In this document: one piece after another, positions 39,667 to 53,486 of the stretch
How the letters are laid out: each line of letters opens with the position of its first letter
Numbering within the stretch: position 1 is the first letter of the stretch
Assembly: GCF_036373705.1 (NCBI RefSeq)
Contig: NC_089864.1
Span: 8,516,001-8,580,000, forward strand
Source: Amia ocellicauda
Lineage: Eukaryota > Chordata > Actinopteri > Amiiformes > Amiidae
Direction of reading: 5' to 3'
Length of the DNA stretch: 64,000 nucleotides
Translations under genes and position numbers: made by a program
The notes under the pieces: model-generated
Told to the model about the DNA's origin: nothing
What the model saw: the letters and a program-made list of their open reading frames with translations, nothing else
Databases searched by the model: none

Positions 39667-42600
39667 CAACATCCCTGTGCCGTGCAGAGCGAGTGTCTTC
39701 CAGAGTCGCTCTGAAAAAGCCCGTTGACCTTCCTGTGATGGGGAAAGGGAGATGCAGGGCTCTGGACCTACACCGGGGGCTCCAGAACAAAGTTGGTTCA
39801 TGCCCAAGAGACTGGCTGCTGACACCGATTGACTGCAGTAAGACAGCTGGCCTCATTCTGAGAGAGCCAGCCCTCCGTTACTCCTGGTGAGGACAGACTC
39901 GCTGTTAGGAGATATTATGGTCTGTACCACACTACTTGTGAGCAGCACTCCGTAACTGGGGAACACGTTCTTCTTTATCCCAAATGTTAATGTTTAACTA
40001 CAGTAAATGCAGTTCAGTTACTTTGAAAGGGGATCATTGTATTTCTTCAAGGGAAATTAAAACGTTTAAAATATCATATGGGTCTTTCATTAGGGTTGGG
40101 GAGAACTGGACAACTATTTTAATGACTTAAAGATCTGTATGTGAACAGAATGTGTACAGTGCCATGGAAGGACTTTTTAGAAGGATTGTTTTGATGGTAA
40201 AAGTGGGGTGGGTGGGAAGACATTCCTGATATTGTACATTTTCTGTGAATGCATTGCTTTTTTTGCCTCTGGGTTTTAAGACTCAGCTGTAGCAGATGTT
40301 GAATTTTTGGATTCCATGTTCCGCACAAATTAAAATGTTTCTCCCTCGTAGTGGACACAAATGCCTTTGTATTGAAATATGAGAAATGAAAGCAGTGGTG
40401 CTGAGATTGCTGCCGTTTTCTTTTATTGCATTCTTGCCAGGAGGGACAGCCTGTGCAGACGTGATAAAATGTCTCATTAAATATTTTTCTACATAAATAT
40501 TGCAGTAATGGAATGTATATAAATAATACATTGTTGAATTAGGCCTGTTTGCTATGTTTGTTCCCATTATCTTGCATCCATTGCTAAAAATATATTTCAG
40601 CATCATACCACAATCCTTCTGAAAGTGTCCTCAAGCCACTTTGAATCGGGCCTTTAAATGTTTACATTTAACTTGTAATGAAGCTGCTAGCGACATTTGT
40701 ATTAAAAGCAGAAAGACCTTTCCTGTAAATGCACTATTGTCATTTATGTGTATAACACCTGAGACCTTCATACACTTATAATAGCTCTGCAATTCCATTA
40801 TATTATTGCTTTCCTAATTCATTTATTTTTCCACCCAAAGTGAAGCTTTAAACCACAGCTTGCTCTGAATGAATTACACATATATACAAATATTAATTTA
40901 TCTTTAAACATTTTGCGTTGGACATCAGAGATTTTGAAAATCATCCTGCTTTAACTCCCAGTTTATCTGGTAAGCCTACAGTGGCAGCAGTAACCGAGCC
41001 CAGGAATGCCCTTTCACCTAGTTCCTCAGAGGGTAAACAATGGGGCTTGGAAAAGCTGGTTACACGACGTTAAAAAAATAGTGTTCATTCTAGAGTCAGA
41101 GCTGCAAAGACATTCTAAAAGGCAAAATTTAAACCTGTCAATCTGCTTGAAGCCACTGGTGTGTTGTGTTTGCAAAACTGGAAGAGGTTTAAAAAGGGGG
41201 GATGGGATATTTGATCCTGCATATGAAGAAACCCCAGCCTGGAGGGAGCAGAGTAACACCTCTGGTAATTGCTGGGGAACTGGGGCAGCGTGAAGCCGGC
41301 AGGCACCGGTGTAGGGGCTGCACGGGGAAGCGGCTGGACATGGGTAACCGACAACTGTGCCTGTAACAGAAAGTAAGGAGGAATCGTGACCTTTCACCCT
41401 TTGGGGATTTAAACAGCTGTCTGCAGTTAAAAAAAACAGGCAAAGCATGGTATTATACCAGTTCCTATGGAAATGAGGAAATGCAAGCATTTGGAGAGAC
41501 TTTTGTGGGAAACTGTTGCAATCCCTCAGGCACTTTAGCACACACTTAGCATTAAGAATATCACTTGTTACCATTGCTTTACCATACATATTCAACAGCT
41601 GCCATTGGACTGTTTTTGTAAGGGTTCTCGCTGTGTGAAACCACTTCACCCCATGCATCATTTGCAGTCCAGTGGGGCATGGAGAGAATTTCCCAGGAAG
41701 GAATACATTATCTAGATTTAATATATATCCTACTTCACATCTGATCATTTGTATAGCTTTCATTGTGCAACTGTTAAACCTCTTTAAGTGAAACCTGTGG
41801 TTCTAGATCAGATGTCCGTGGCTGCTGAAAGTGTTCAACTTACAAATACTAGAATTGTGAACATCTAGAATTGTAATGGCTGCTTTTATTGATTAACAGA
41901 TACCAAATATAGGGAATTTTAATTCAGTTTATTTTAGCACTTAACGGATACCCACACTGAAAAATATTAGTTAGCTATATAGGTATAGGCAGGCACGCAG
42001 GTCATCTTAACTTTTGGCCACTCCTGAGTTATAGAATAGTGTTTCCTGTGCTCCTTGAAATCCAATGTGAAGGTATTTAAAAGCTTCAGTATGGTTTACT
42101 ATAATCAAATAAATAATGCTACAAATCAATTGGTATGCGATTCCTTTACTTAAGTCTTTGCTGTCCAAATCAAAACTGGACGCAGACGTACTGTGTAAAA
42201 GTCCTTGTCCCTGTCCAGCGCTTCAAAAAATCCATCTTTATAATATTTATTATAATATTTGAATATATTTTTCTGTACATTTCTCAGTTTGGTTCTATTT
42301 CTTGCCCTCCGGTCAATGATGTTGGAAGGCAAAGGGTGTGAAAGTAAGAATGAAATTGCGGCTGAATAACTTTTAACCAGTTTAACTGGGTATATTAAGT
42401 ATTACGAGCCACAGATTTACTTAACTCAGCGTGTCGTCCCCACTAAATCAGTTTCACAAGAAACAATCGAACGCACAGGAATAGACACTCGGCTCTTCTC
42501 AGTGCGTCTGTCTCCAGAAACCTGGATTGCTGTGAAAGCTTATTATTACAGGTTACCCAAGGTCAGGCCATAAACTATTCATTAGGGTACCAGATGAGTG

Positions 42601-45600
42601 TTTCCTTTCAGGAGACTCTTGTGCTGTGGTGTTTGTGTAAAAACCGTTGGGAAGCAGATTGCACCTGCATTGCACTGGTGTGACTCATGGTTTGTCTGGT
42701 CAGTGGAAGATGCTTGTGTTGTGAAGCTGGGGTTGGTGTTTAAAAGCTAGTGAGGCTTCAGGATCTTGCTGGTTCCAGAGCAAGACAATGTGAACTCCAG
42801 TTCTCAAGCTGTAAATAGGGCCATAACTTTCCAGGCTCCATATGTGTATCTTTTATAAACTCCTTGTATTTAAAACATGTTAGACACCTGTGTATTTTAG
42901 GATGTTATGAAGCTATATGCACAACAATTCTCTGTGGCTTCTGAAAGTACTGGCGTCATGTCATTTGGATAAGAATTAATAATTGGATCTGAGCCACATT
43001 AGACCACTGTGCAATTATCAGGATTTATGATCTGTCAATGGAGAATACGTCCTCGACAGAGAATAATGGGGTGATTTTCAAAGCTTGCTTCACATTTTCA
43101 CTGCATTTTCCGACAATGTGAAAAAATGAAGGTGAAAATAAGATAAAACAGGCATGTAAAGTAAAAAAAAAATGTAATGCCTTGATTCTGCAGAGTCATT
43201 GTCAAGGGGCCACAGTGTTGGTGTGAATCCAAAAACAGGGAGTGGGCATCGACTTGGACAGAGCTGAGATTAACTCATACAATTAACGTCTAACTTGGGG
43301 GGCTAAGCACACAGTCAAACACTTATCATAAACAGAGGACATAGCTGAATGAATTGTGACGTACAATATAACAGTTAGTGATGGAACGGCGCAGCATGAA
43401 AATATGGAAGATTTTCCAGTGTCACACTTTTGAACTGCATTAATAATGCATGTGTATGTATCAACTAAAATTATATATTAAACTGTTGTGTATCCTATTT
43501 TCATCAGTGGCCACTCTAATCTGAATGTTGTCTTTGTATCTCTGTAAAGCTGGAACAATATAACTGAGAAAGTCAAGGCCACAGAGCGATTACCTGTGCT
43601 CTGGAGCAGGTATGGGGGTTTTGATTTATTAATCGAAAGTCACAGTTAGGGTTTTTCGAAGAATGACAGCATTTAGATCTCATTAAAGCCACCCAGTAAC
43701 TCTGAGTCACTGCTCTGAGCTCTTAGAGGATTAGAGAGAGAGTTTGTTTTATATAAATACCTGGACTCAATTACCTAATGAGATATTCACCGTGGAGAAC
43801 CCTGGCTGAGCACCGAGCTAATGGCTCCTGTGGCAGGAGTTCAGCCCGCCCTGAGGGAAGGAGCTTTGTCCTCCCGCTGCCGAAGGCCAGCTCTCTTTAT
43901 CTCTGATCAGGTGCCTGACGCCCCCTCTCCTCAGCTGATCGCTATCGCTGCGGTCTGCCTGTTTTCGTTGCACGTTTCTTCCAAGCTGCTGTGCGCTTTA
44001 GTACTTGTTTTGACCTTGCCATGGGGGGGGTACGGAGAGCACGTGCTGAATTCCCACACCTTTATACTGCAGGCAGGAATGTGGACATGTAAAATCCTGA
44101 TAGAGGTAAAGAACTCAGAACGTCAGACCCGCTGCTGAGTAGATCAAGGTGCGTCTGCAGACAGCTGTCTTGGGGACGATCGCCATTCGTAGCACAGGAC
44201 TCCCGTACGTTTTGGCATTTGGGATGACATCAAGACTAGAAACTGTTTTTCTAATCGAACAGATGGAAGGTTTACCTTGGAAGTGAAAATGTTATCCAGA
44301 CACAGCAAAGTTTGGAAATGTACTGGCTCCAGGGATTTTGGAGGATGGAATCTGACACGATAGAGATGGTTTACATTTGGGACATTTGGTAGAAAACAGC
44401 TAAGTGAGCTTGCTAATAGGAGACTAGTACCCATTTACACAACAGATTTCCCTCAGAGCCCAGTAGACTGTAATGCCAGCAGGTGATACTGTCACACACA
44501 GCTCTAGCTAGTTAGGTATCTTCAGTACAAGGTGGTCTAACTGAACACGTTCTCGTATTTAGTGAGAAAAACAGGCTACAACACTCCAGGGCAACACGGC
44601 TGGGTATTTGATTTCTATCCTGTTTTTCACGCCCTTGTTTTATTTATCACACCCTAAACTTCACTACCCTGTGCGGCATTTCATTGACATGTTTCTGAAT
44701 TCATTTGCTGCAAACAAACAAAAGATACTCCTGAATTATTTTGTAATGATAGAAGCCTGCCTTAATCAGTTAAGGTAATATGCAAAAGGAAAAGTCAATG
44801 CCCTGCTGGCAGTGTAGAGCTTTTACGATGGAGAGCACAGCACCAGTGAGATGTGCTTTTGTTCCCCGGACAATCAGCGTGATGACCACAGGACAAGAAC
44901 TGAGTGACATCAGCCCAGGGAAAGACGAGTTCGCATTAGGACACAGAGACAACTTACACAGTTTGAGCTATTATTGCATAACGGATACAGTAGATATAGG
45001 TCATGTGTTTAATAATAGAATATCATGCTAATTGAAGTTTGAAGATCATCCCTCCTTGGTGGTGACATTGCCTCTTATTCGTATCAACTTTATTGCTGAA
45101 TCACACAGTGTGTCAATCATACTGTTCGTTGGCTCAGCAGAAAAACGAATTCAGTAAATATTGGAATGTAGACTCCCTCTTTTCTAGAATAAGGAATTAA
45201 AAGTGTAGGCCAAACTAATTTCGTTGTCTTTCCAATGTTTTCTGTTGGTTAGGCATTATAAACACATCATAGCGATGTAATCAAAATGTCTTCCTGTGCA
45301 AATTCAAGATGTCGTGCAGTGAATGTACTGCTGCAATTGTATAACTTTATTATAGTCTTTGGTCTCTTCGTATTTATCTATCTATTAGTGTGATTGAATT
45401 ACCATGTTGCATTTAAAATCAGATAACCCCTTCTGCAATGGGTAGGATTCTTTGAAAGTAAATTATTGATATTGTTCACAAGAGATTTCTTTTGGCAGTG
45501 AGGTAGATTTAAATAATCCCCCCAGAGCATTTAAAATGATGTCAGTTGGTTTGTTTATTTGTTAGTTTGGATTAAATAATGAATGTGCAATTGTACAGCT

Positions 45601-47790
45601 CAGAGAGATTCTCGGCACGGCCTCTTCACATGACCCATCGGGGATCCCTGTTTTTCTCAGGCTCATTAATTCAGAGGATGTCTCGGATAGGTTTGTTATG
45701 GAAAGCTTAGCATTTGTCTTTATTTTCATCAGTAATGCCTCAGCTGCTTACAGCGCTGAAGGCAGCAATTAAACACACTTAATAAAACCAGAATTAGAAC
45801 AGGGAGCCCGAAATATAAGAAGGTCAAATAATTGTGGTATTAATGATTAATAACCACTTCATTACATGATTTATATATGCAAGTGGACTGTGCTGCTCAC
45901 GGTGAAGATAAGGCCAAGGTCAACAAAACCTCTTCCTTGGACTATGTAATGGCTGTTTGGATATTTACTGAAATATAATTTTGAAAAATAACTGCATATA
46001 GCGTTGAAAACATTATTTTCCATCAGCAAAGTGCAAACCACAAACCTGTACCATATTGCATTGAATGTATTAATATAAGCCACTTTCTACTACTTACAAG
46101 TAAAACAAACTACAGGTTTGGATACACAGTATATGCAAAGTGAGTTGCATTGAGGTGCACTGCTGTTTTTAAATCAGCTCAGCTCGTCTGGCTAGCAACT
46201 CAAGTGGCCCAGCAGCTGTTGGTCACTCAAATTGAGGTTACAGCTTGGACTGGAAAGGGGAAATTATTGTACACACTTGTTTTCTATAGTTTTGCATAAG
46301 CTGGCTGCATTCATCCTAGGAGATGATGTTTCCCCATTCGCTGACACAAGCAACACTCAAATTTGAGGGTTTCCATTTAGCCTTGGATTCCTTCAAACAC
46401 ACCCACAATATTTCACTGGGATTCAGGCCCGTGGAGTTCATGGAGGCCAGTCCAGATCTCTGAGGCTTTTCATTTCTATCTTTGGGAATTGTGTTGTTTG
46501 CCCTGGTTGTGTGTTTTAGATTGTTGTAGTGCTGAAGTGTAAAGCTACATCCAATGAGTTGATGAGAATTAAATATAGTTTAAGTCAATACATCATTGTT
46601 TAACTTTGCTGCATTTACATTTCTTTCCCTTGTGCAAAGGTTTTCATGTAGCAGCTCTACAGGGGGGAACAGGCTTTTTATTTTTTAACTGAATTAACAC
46701 TACCTGAAAACCTGTTGTTAACACTTTGTTATCCAGAATACACTGAAGTACAGAATATTTGCTGACGACAACATTTCGAAAAGCAGCTGCCACAAAAAAC
46801 AAATGAAAAAGAGGTGACGAAAAAGCCACATGCTTCATGATGGAAATCCCTAAACACACACAGTGAGTGCACTGACACACGGAGTTCTCCTTTCAGATCT
46901 TTACTTTACTACCTTATATTAAGAGAAACTGAACCATCACACTGGCTCAATTCAATTCAAATGGGAATACATAAATCCTCAATATAATAAATAAGACAAA
47001 CACAATGAAATAAGGCAAAATTCACTATTAACTAGCTAATTTTTCACTGTTTAAAAAGCAAAGAGGAGGAGGCTGTTCCTGACAGTAGGTCCTCTAGTTT
47101 GCATGGTGATGTCATGACCCTGACCACCACTGTACTGTATGCGTGGGTGGCTGTGCTAAAATTACAATATTGCAATATTCATGGAGGTGTCAATGCCTGC
47201 ACTAAATCTAAATCAATCAACCTGCTATCACTCCAACTGTCACACTTGTCATGGCTTGTGTGAAACTAAATAATCCATTGATCCTCTACCGTTTTTAAGA
47301 GTTTCTGCTCTCCGGAAGAAACAATCCAAACCAATTTTGAAATTAAAAATGCAATTGTGTATGTTTTTGACAGATGTTTATACAAGCTGGAGGAGCCCAA
47401 GTGTTGACGTCTATGTACCTTATACCTTATGACTCCCATGGAACTCCAGTACTTTTCATATCTGGTCCACATACACGATTGTTCCAGGATGACAAAAGGT
47501 GTGTTGTCCTGGAGCAAGACTAGCACTTATCTGGGTATCTGTGTCATTTTAGGTAGTCATATTCCTAATTAGGGTTTTTGAGACTATACCAAAAGACTTC
47601 AAGAATTCCCCTTCTTATTGTATTTGAGACTAAGGAGCTAAAGATATCTAAAAAGAAGAGTGATCCCATACCTACCTTTGCAGGATGTACTTTAATGTTC
47701 ACCTTTCAAGACTGATGGAGATGCTATTTTAATTCTAAGCAGAAAGGCTAGATCTCTAAGAGGAAGACAAAGCAGCGATACATGCTTGCT
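39667..47790. other. zc3hc1-ube2h intergenic region (8 kb)
   Basis: No gene is recognisable. The open frames, for example on plus at 43821-44138, have no homology I can name and no splice structure. A decayed Tc1-like transposase remnant lies at 46290-46560. The first few hundred bases probably belong to the zc3hc1 3' UTR. Confidence 0.6.
46290..46560 (-). pseudogene. Decayed Tc1/mariner transposase remnant
   Basis: On the minus strand the region reads WPP-like residues, then GLNPSEILWVCLKE and a stretch ending VSEWGNIIS. These correspond to the conserved Tc1 C-terminal motif [11 protein letters not shown]...LK and the later EEWDNIP. Reading frames upstream are broken and no terminal inverted repeats are evident. 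It is an old fragment, unrelated in age to the copy in cax intron 10. Confidence 0.6.
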
Positions 47791-47792
47791 AG

Positions 47793-47964
47793 ACTACACT
47801 TCCCACATGGCGATTTTTTGTGACGTGTCATCTGTTGTCACCGCGGGATGACGTCATCGGCGGAGGGATAGAAGCTTCAGGACACAGAGAGAGAGAGAGA
47901 GAGAGAGAGGTGCCGAGATAGAGAAATAACTGCGGAGAGGGAGAGAGAGGGAGAGAGAGAGAGA
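47793..47964 (+). promoter_or_regulatory. ube2h promoter and 5' UTR region with CRE and SBS-like motif
   Basis: ACTACACTTCCCACATGGC (47793-47811) resembles the ZNF143/SBS motif with about four mismatches. TGACGTGTCA lies at 47821-47830, and a perfect palindromic CRE, TGACGTCA, at 47849-47856. Two GA-rich arrays (about 47887-47909 and 47939-47966) follow and probably lie in the 5' UTR, upstream of the ATG at 48106. Confidence 0.55.
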
Positions 47965-48105
47965 GTGTGGAGGGGGGGCTTGAAAGATCTGATATAGTCT
48001 CTAATAATAATAATTATTACAAAATAACAGCTGCGATTGTTGTCAAGAACTCGAGCGTCCAACAAAGAAGATTCTTGCATTGTTATTCTGCACAGGAATA
48101 TAAAA

Positions 48106-48158
48106 ATGTCGTCTCCAAGTCCGGGTAAAAGGCGAATGGATACCGACGTGGTGAAACT
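48106..48158 (+). CDS. ube2h: Ubiquitin-conjugating enzyme E2 H, coding exon 1 (partial gene)
   Basis: The exon encodes MSSPSPGKRRMDTDVVK plus two bases of the next codon, identical to the mammalian UBE2H N-terminus. UBE2H is the E2 that works with the CTLH/MAEA (GID-type) ubiquitin ligase. The exon ends before GTATCCTTTTGC. The catalytic UBC domain lies on later exons, which are beyond the window because I found no match to the next conserved segment (ESKHEVTILGGLNEF) up to base 64000. The short exon alone would be weak evidence, but exact identity over 17 residues plus position beside zc3hc1 makes the call firm. Confidence 0.95.
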
Positions 48159-50427
48159 GTATCCTTTTGCGAACATAAACAACAGAAAGAGAAGAAAAAG
48201 ATTGTCCTCCGTTTAATGTCAGCAACCGCGATGACAGCCGTGTTTGCCAGCTCAAGGCTACTCTTCCGTGTGTTGCATTTTTAAACATGTCTATTGTAGG
48301 CTCATCTGATGATCGCCGGGCTGGTCAATTATATGGAGATTTTTATTTTATTTTTTGACAACAAAAGTGAAAAATGCATCGATGACCGTCTCCCTCAACG
48401 ATGCGGGCAAACCGTGCCATAAGATCACCATGCATGGCATCCATCGGATATTGCTAACGTTTGCATCATTTAAAAATATATATTATTGTCGTTGTGCATT
48501 TTGGTGGAGAAAAGGGTATTGTTCTCTTAAGAAGTGTAACAATCAAAACAACCCCCTGATGTTGTGGAGAGCTTCATTAGAGTTAATGTAACCCTGTGCA
48601 TGTAACGTTAGCATTTTACAGTTACAGGCACAACAACAAAATGGGATTCTTATGTAACAGAAATAAATGCACGTAATTATCAATCTGTCAATTTTTAAGG
48701 TGCTGTTGAGGTGCAAGGTCATTAGTTGTGCGGTTCAGAAAAGCAGACATAGGCCGAGTTATTTAGAAATATTTGTCAACTGTTGACTGTTGGCCCTAAG
48801 TGTTTATTGACACTGGCAGAGAGAAAACGTTTCATTTGGGTTGGTAGTGAGGAGATCCATGATTGCTGTGCGTTTGTGTCGTATTTTCATAAACCACACT
48901 TTATATTGCATGTTTTTTGGTTTGTTAGGAAAGCTGTTGCTTAAACGTGTCATGAAATGGTCACCAATTGCTTATTTTTCCTGTTTGTTGTTGCACCAGC
49001 AGGAAATCGCGTTGAGACAAAGGTAAGTCGAATAAGGAGATCTTTAAATTGTTGTAACGCAAACTCTGGAGACTCTTTGTTTCCTAAAGCTGGATCTCAC
49101 GATGCTTTATTTTCTACTTGTGAATCATAGGGAGTGAGATCTCACGTTAGGCGTTTCTCTTGGGCCATGTCAACTTTTACTCCCAAGGCCTCCTTTATAA
49201 AGTTTGAAAAATACGTGGCTGCCTATCTTTATTGGAGAATACAACAGTCTGTCGTGTTTCCCCTTATAAATGGTTGACTGAAGTATGGCAGACGTCGGTA
49301 GAGCCTGACTTCAGTTATTTCATAAAAGTTGTTGTACTGGGTGGGGGTGTTTTGGTCAATGTACTGAATTCATCTCCCCTCCCCCCCTTCCTGGGGTGGT
49401 CTGCCAAAGTCCCGACTACTTTTTCTAGGTTGATTTTTTTTTTTTGGTCTCTCTTTGTTGGATGTGAATTATACTAGGACAAGTCAGGTGTTGTGTTTGG
49501 TTTGGTTTTTAAGGCCTAGCTCCGCATACATTTCCCATTAAGTTCTCTCTCTCTCTCTCTCTCTCGTTTACTTGTTGTTGTAAATAAGTTAGGACACATT
49601 TTGTATCGTGCTCTATAGTGGGGGTTAACAACAAGGTGATACTTATTTAACTTTAAATGTACTGTCATTAACTGTATATACACACACACACACACAATTA
49701 ATCTTGTTTTACTCCTACTATTTACATGCTTCGATCTGCTAACCGTGGCCTACTTTTATACCTAGATCATCTGGTGATTTTTTATCATCTCCAGCAGGTT
49801 TAGAGATTGTTCAATTTTCTACTGATCTTAATCAGTTTTATCCGTGTACTTCCTTTTTTTTGTGACTCGGTGTGTCTTTTGGCCTAATTTGCACCCCTTA
49901 ACCGATTGATCTTTTTTTATTCTCGAGTTTAAAGTGGTCTTGGCCAGCAGGAGTTTTATTTCCGTGCCCCTGTGCTGTGTGATGGACGCTGTGTTTGTAA
50001 TAACCAGCTACCGAGTTGGTTAGATTCCCGATTCCTCACAGTGTAAGGAAGGAGGGCAGAGGCTGGGGGGTACTAGGCAGTATGTACGGGCTGCAGTGTT
50101 TCGCGGCGTTGGCAGGCTGGGTGCAGCTACAATGTATCCGCGCTTGTGGAGTGTTCTCCGGCAGCGTTCGGGCGGCGAGATCACAGTGGAGTTGTTTTGT
50201 TGCTGTCTGCTCGCCGAGACAGGTCCGGCTTTCTGATTGGCTGCTCTGTTACTACCCGGAAACGGGGAGAGGGTGGGACTAAACGAACAGCTGATCGAGT
50301 GACAACAAAGCATGTTTATATACACAGCAGATTGAGGGCTAGGGACGGAGGGTTCGCCCACCTAATGGAGAGACTTGGATTATTAGTATAATAATCCCCC
50401 CTATGTTGGTGTCTGTTTTTAAAGCAA

Positions 50428-50520
50428 ATTTGGGAACATTAAAAAACAGACTGGATAGGATGCTTGGATCACTTAGTTATTAATGGACACCATGGCCTCC
50501 TCTCTTTTGGACACTTTCTT
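50428..50520 (+). mobile_element. LINE 3'-end fragment
   Basis: GGGAACATTAAAAAACAGAC followed by a track matching the minus strand of the 16861-17460 LINE copy: ACTGGATAGGAT, ATCACTTAGTTATTAATGGA and GGCCTCCTCTC, then TTTGGACACTTTCTT. It is the extreme 3' end of the same family, truncated at the 5' side as is typical of target-primed insertion. Confidence 0.75.
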
Positions 50521-53486
50521 CTGTAATGTGTGCGCCCGCGTTAGCTGATGTGTGCATTTTTAAGTGATAACTGCAACGGTGCGAAAACAATTAAGGACTT
50601 TGTGTAGCTCGAACCATTACTTTCAACAGTTTAAACATCCAGGCTATCAGTAAACCTTCAATTAAACTACCCCCCCCCCCCAGTCTTATCTGACTTTTCA
50701 ACTGGAAAAAGTACACAAGCCAACAAGTTGTTGCAAATGTCACTTTATCACATAATCCTGATCAATGCAGTGTAATGTTTTTCACTGGAAACGCTATTAC
50801 GCATTTGCTGTTTATTCTTATACGACAATCATAACTTTACATTTTTGACAGCGTTTCATGTGATTTCCTTTATGTTAATAATAAATAAGAGCAGGTTAAA
50901 TGCTTTTTCTTTCCAAACCTCCAGTCCTATATAAGTAGGGTTATTATTAATCAAATTAATAGTCTGAAATAAACTTTTCCACTGAAAGACCAGTTACTTC
51001 CATAGTAGTGATAAGATGTCCACTAATTGCTGTTGTCATTTTAATTGGGATCAGTCACTGTATGATATTATACTTCAATTACTATTTAAAAGAAGCATTT
51101 TAATCTGAGATTTATTGTAAAACCCCATTTAACTTTTGAGTGATTAATAATATTATTCAGCCTGTTTTGAAGTATGGAAATGTTTAATTTTCCTTTGTTT
51201 TGCCAATGCAATGGAAGTAAGAAAATAAGTTGCAGTTCTTAGGATGTGAAAAAAAACAAGCAAGATTTAAGTCTCGGGCTGCTTTGTTGCTGACCAGTAA
51301 GGTTCTGATCTAATCTGCTCTGAGATGTAGTAGCAGGGTTTGAAATGATATTAGGCCTTGTCCAGTACTATGGGTCTTGAAAACAATTTAATTAAAGAAA
51401 ATAAAAACAAAACCAGAAACACAGAGCGTGACAAGGTTACCTCGTAGAAAACCCTTCACTACAACATTGGAAATGATTCCTTTTGTTTTCACCCCGGTGT
51501 CAATATGAGTATGTTCTTTGTCGGCTGCTACGCTGGTTCATGTAGCCTATATATTTTTTCCAAGTAGTATTCTGAAAGCTTGCCAGCTTTAGCAGAGTGC
51601 TGAACACCAGTAAATCCCTCTCTCCATTGAAACCCGCAGTGTGCGAGAGATACCAGTCAGCTGTAACCCCTAAAGCTGCTGCTGTCTGTGATTGTTGGGA
51701 GCAGGTTTGCCGAGTGCCTGCTGAGTGACAGCACATATGAGGGCTTGTGCACCGAGCAGAGAGGCGGGAGCGGGCGGGGGAGGGGGAAATGTGTGCAGTG
51801 GCGATAGGCTGTGTTGTATAATAATGATTCACTTCCCCACTGCTCTGTTCCAGATCCCTACTTTTGTGTCACACACCAAGTTATTTATGCTGGAATCAGA
51901 AAGTGACGCAATGTAATTAGTCTCTTTCTCTCGGACATTACGATTGTGAAAGAAAGATTGTTCTGTTCAGAAATATAAAGTACAAGGTTTACAATCTATT
52001 TGCAAGAAGTAGTAACTTTTTTTTTTTTTTTTTCCTTCACCTGATACAGCATGTTTAGTTCTGTCAAAAGTACATATCTTTCCTTTGGTTAGTCAGCAAG
52101 GTCTCTGGATTTTAGTTTTTAAACCTAAATAGCTTTACAAAATTTATACTGACATTGTGGCTCAGATCTTGCTCCAGGAGCTTCAGGGGATCATACACAC
52201 TCACTCAGTTCTGTGTGTCACTTCTTTGAGACAATCGTTCATCCGTATTTTCCTCTGGAAGCTTGTTCAAATGGCAGACAAGCTAAGTAGTAATAACTTA
52301 AAGGATAACATAAACCTATACATATTATATATATATAGTTATACGCATATTTTTTGCTTATTTGTATGAAGTTGATTTCTGTTCAGCATTCTGTTATGAT
52401 TGCTGTGTCAAGGGTCACAAAAAATAGGATTTGTGTTCTGCCTGTTTTAATGTTAAATAAACACTTTGGACAGGATTTGCCTGCAAGCTTAAGATTCAAA
52501 GTGCTCACACTGTTATTAAAGTCACGTGACATTTGCATTATTGTACAATGTGTACCTGAACCACTAGGGCCTAGTTCATGTCTCCTTTTCAGTTTTTGTT
52601 CCCAAACTTTACTGATGCCGGACTTAAAACAAACAAACCACAGATATGTTTTCACTCCTGCATTATAAGTAATTTAATGACATGACGCACAACACTTCAG
52701 TGAAGGCCCGCCTTTTGTTAGGCATATTCTGAATTCATAATTTGAAATCAGCGAATCAGATGCAATGGTAATTTACACAGCACGTCTGTAGTAAATAGAC
52801 CTTTTTATGTGAAGTTACTGCTCTGTGAAACTATAGCTGCACTTGTCATTCATTCTGTCTTCAGTTCATTGTAGTTCAGGACAGTCTATTCTTCTGCATT
52901 ATTTCTGGTTCCTGGTGGTCATGTGGAAATGGCAGACTCGTACTAACCCCTGCAGAATACATCTTAATGCAAGAAAGCAGAATGTGTTTTAATTACCATT
53001 GTGCACAAGGAGCTGGAAGATGTTGAAAAGCTGCAATTTAACTGCCTCAGCCAATAGATGTCCTGCCACTTTGAAGTACATTTTGATTTAAGAATCCTCC
53101 AGAGGGACAGCCAAGTCATTAAACTTTTAAGCAGATTATCTGTCCTGTACACTTTTGTATATTGCATGACAACATGCCATCTAAGTTTCCCCCTTTTGTG
53201 GTCAATTGCTTTGTTAATGAATTCTGCATCTCTAAAGCCAGCTCTGTGGTTCCTGCTTGGCTCCTTATTACGAAGGAACTCTGAGGGATTTTGTTTTTTA
53301 ATCAATAAATTAATGCGATCTCAAATTATTCAAGCTTTGTTCAGATCAGAGTTAGAATTCTCCAATTTCTTTTAAAGTGTCTGCATGTGTGTATCTTAAT
53401 GTTATTTAAATCATGTGGTTTTCTGTGCAGTACAAATGTACCCTTTCATAAATACCAGAGAGTTTTTATTTAGAAAAGATATATAG

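Noticed and set aside
43821-44138. 105-residue open frame as a gene
   Set aside because: It has no recognisable domain, no splice structure and no nearby promoter or poly(A) context. It is consistent with chance.
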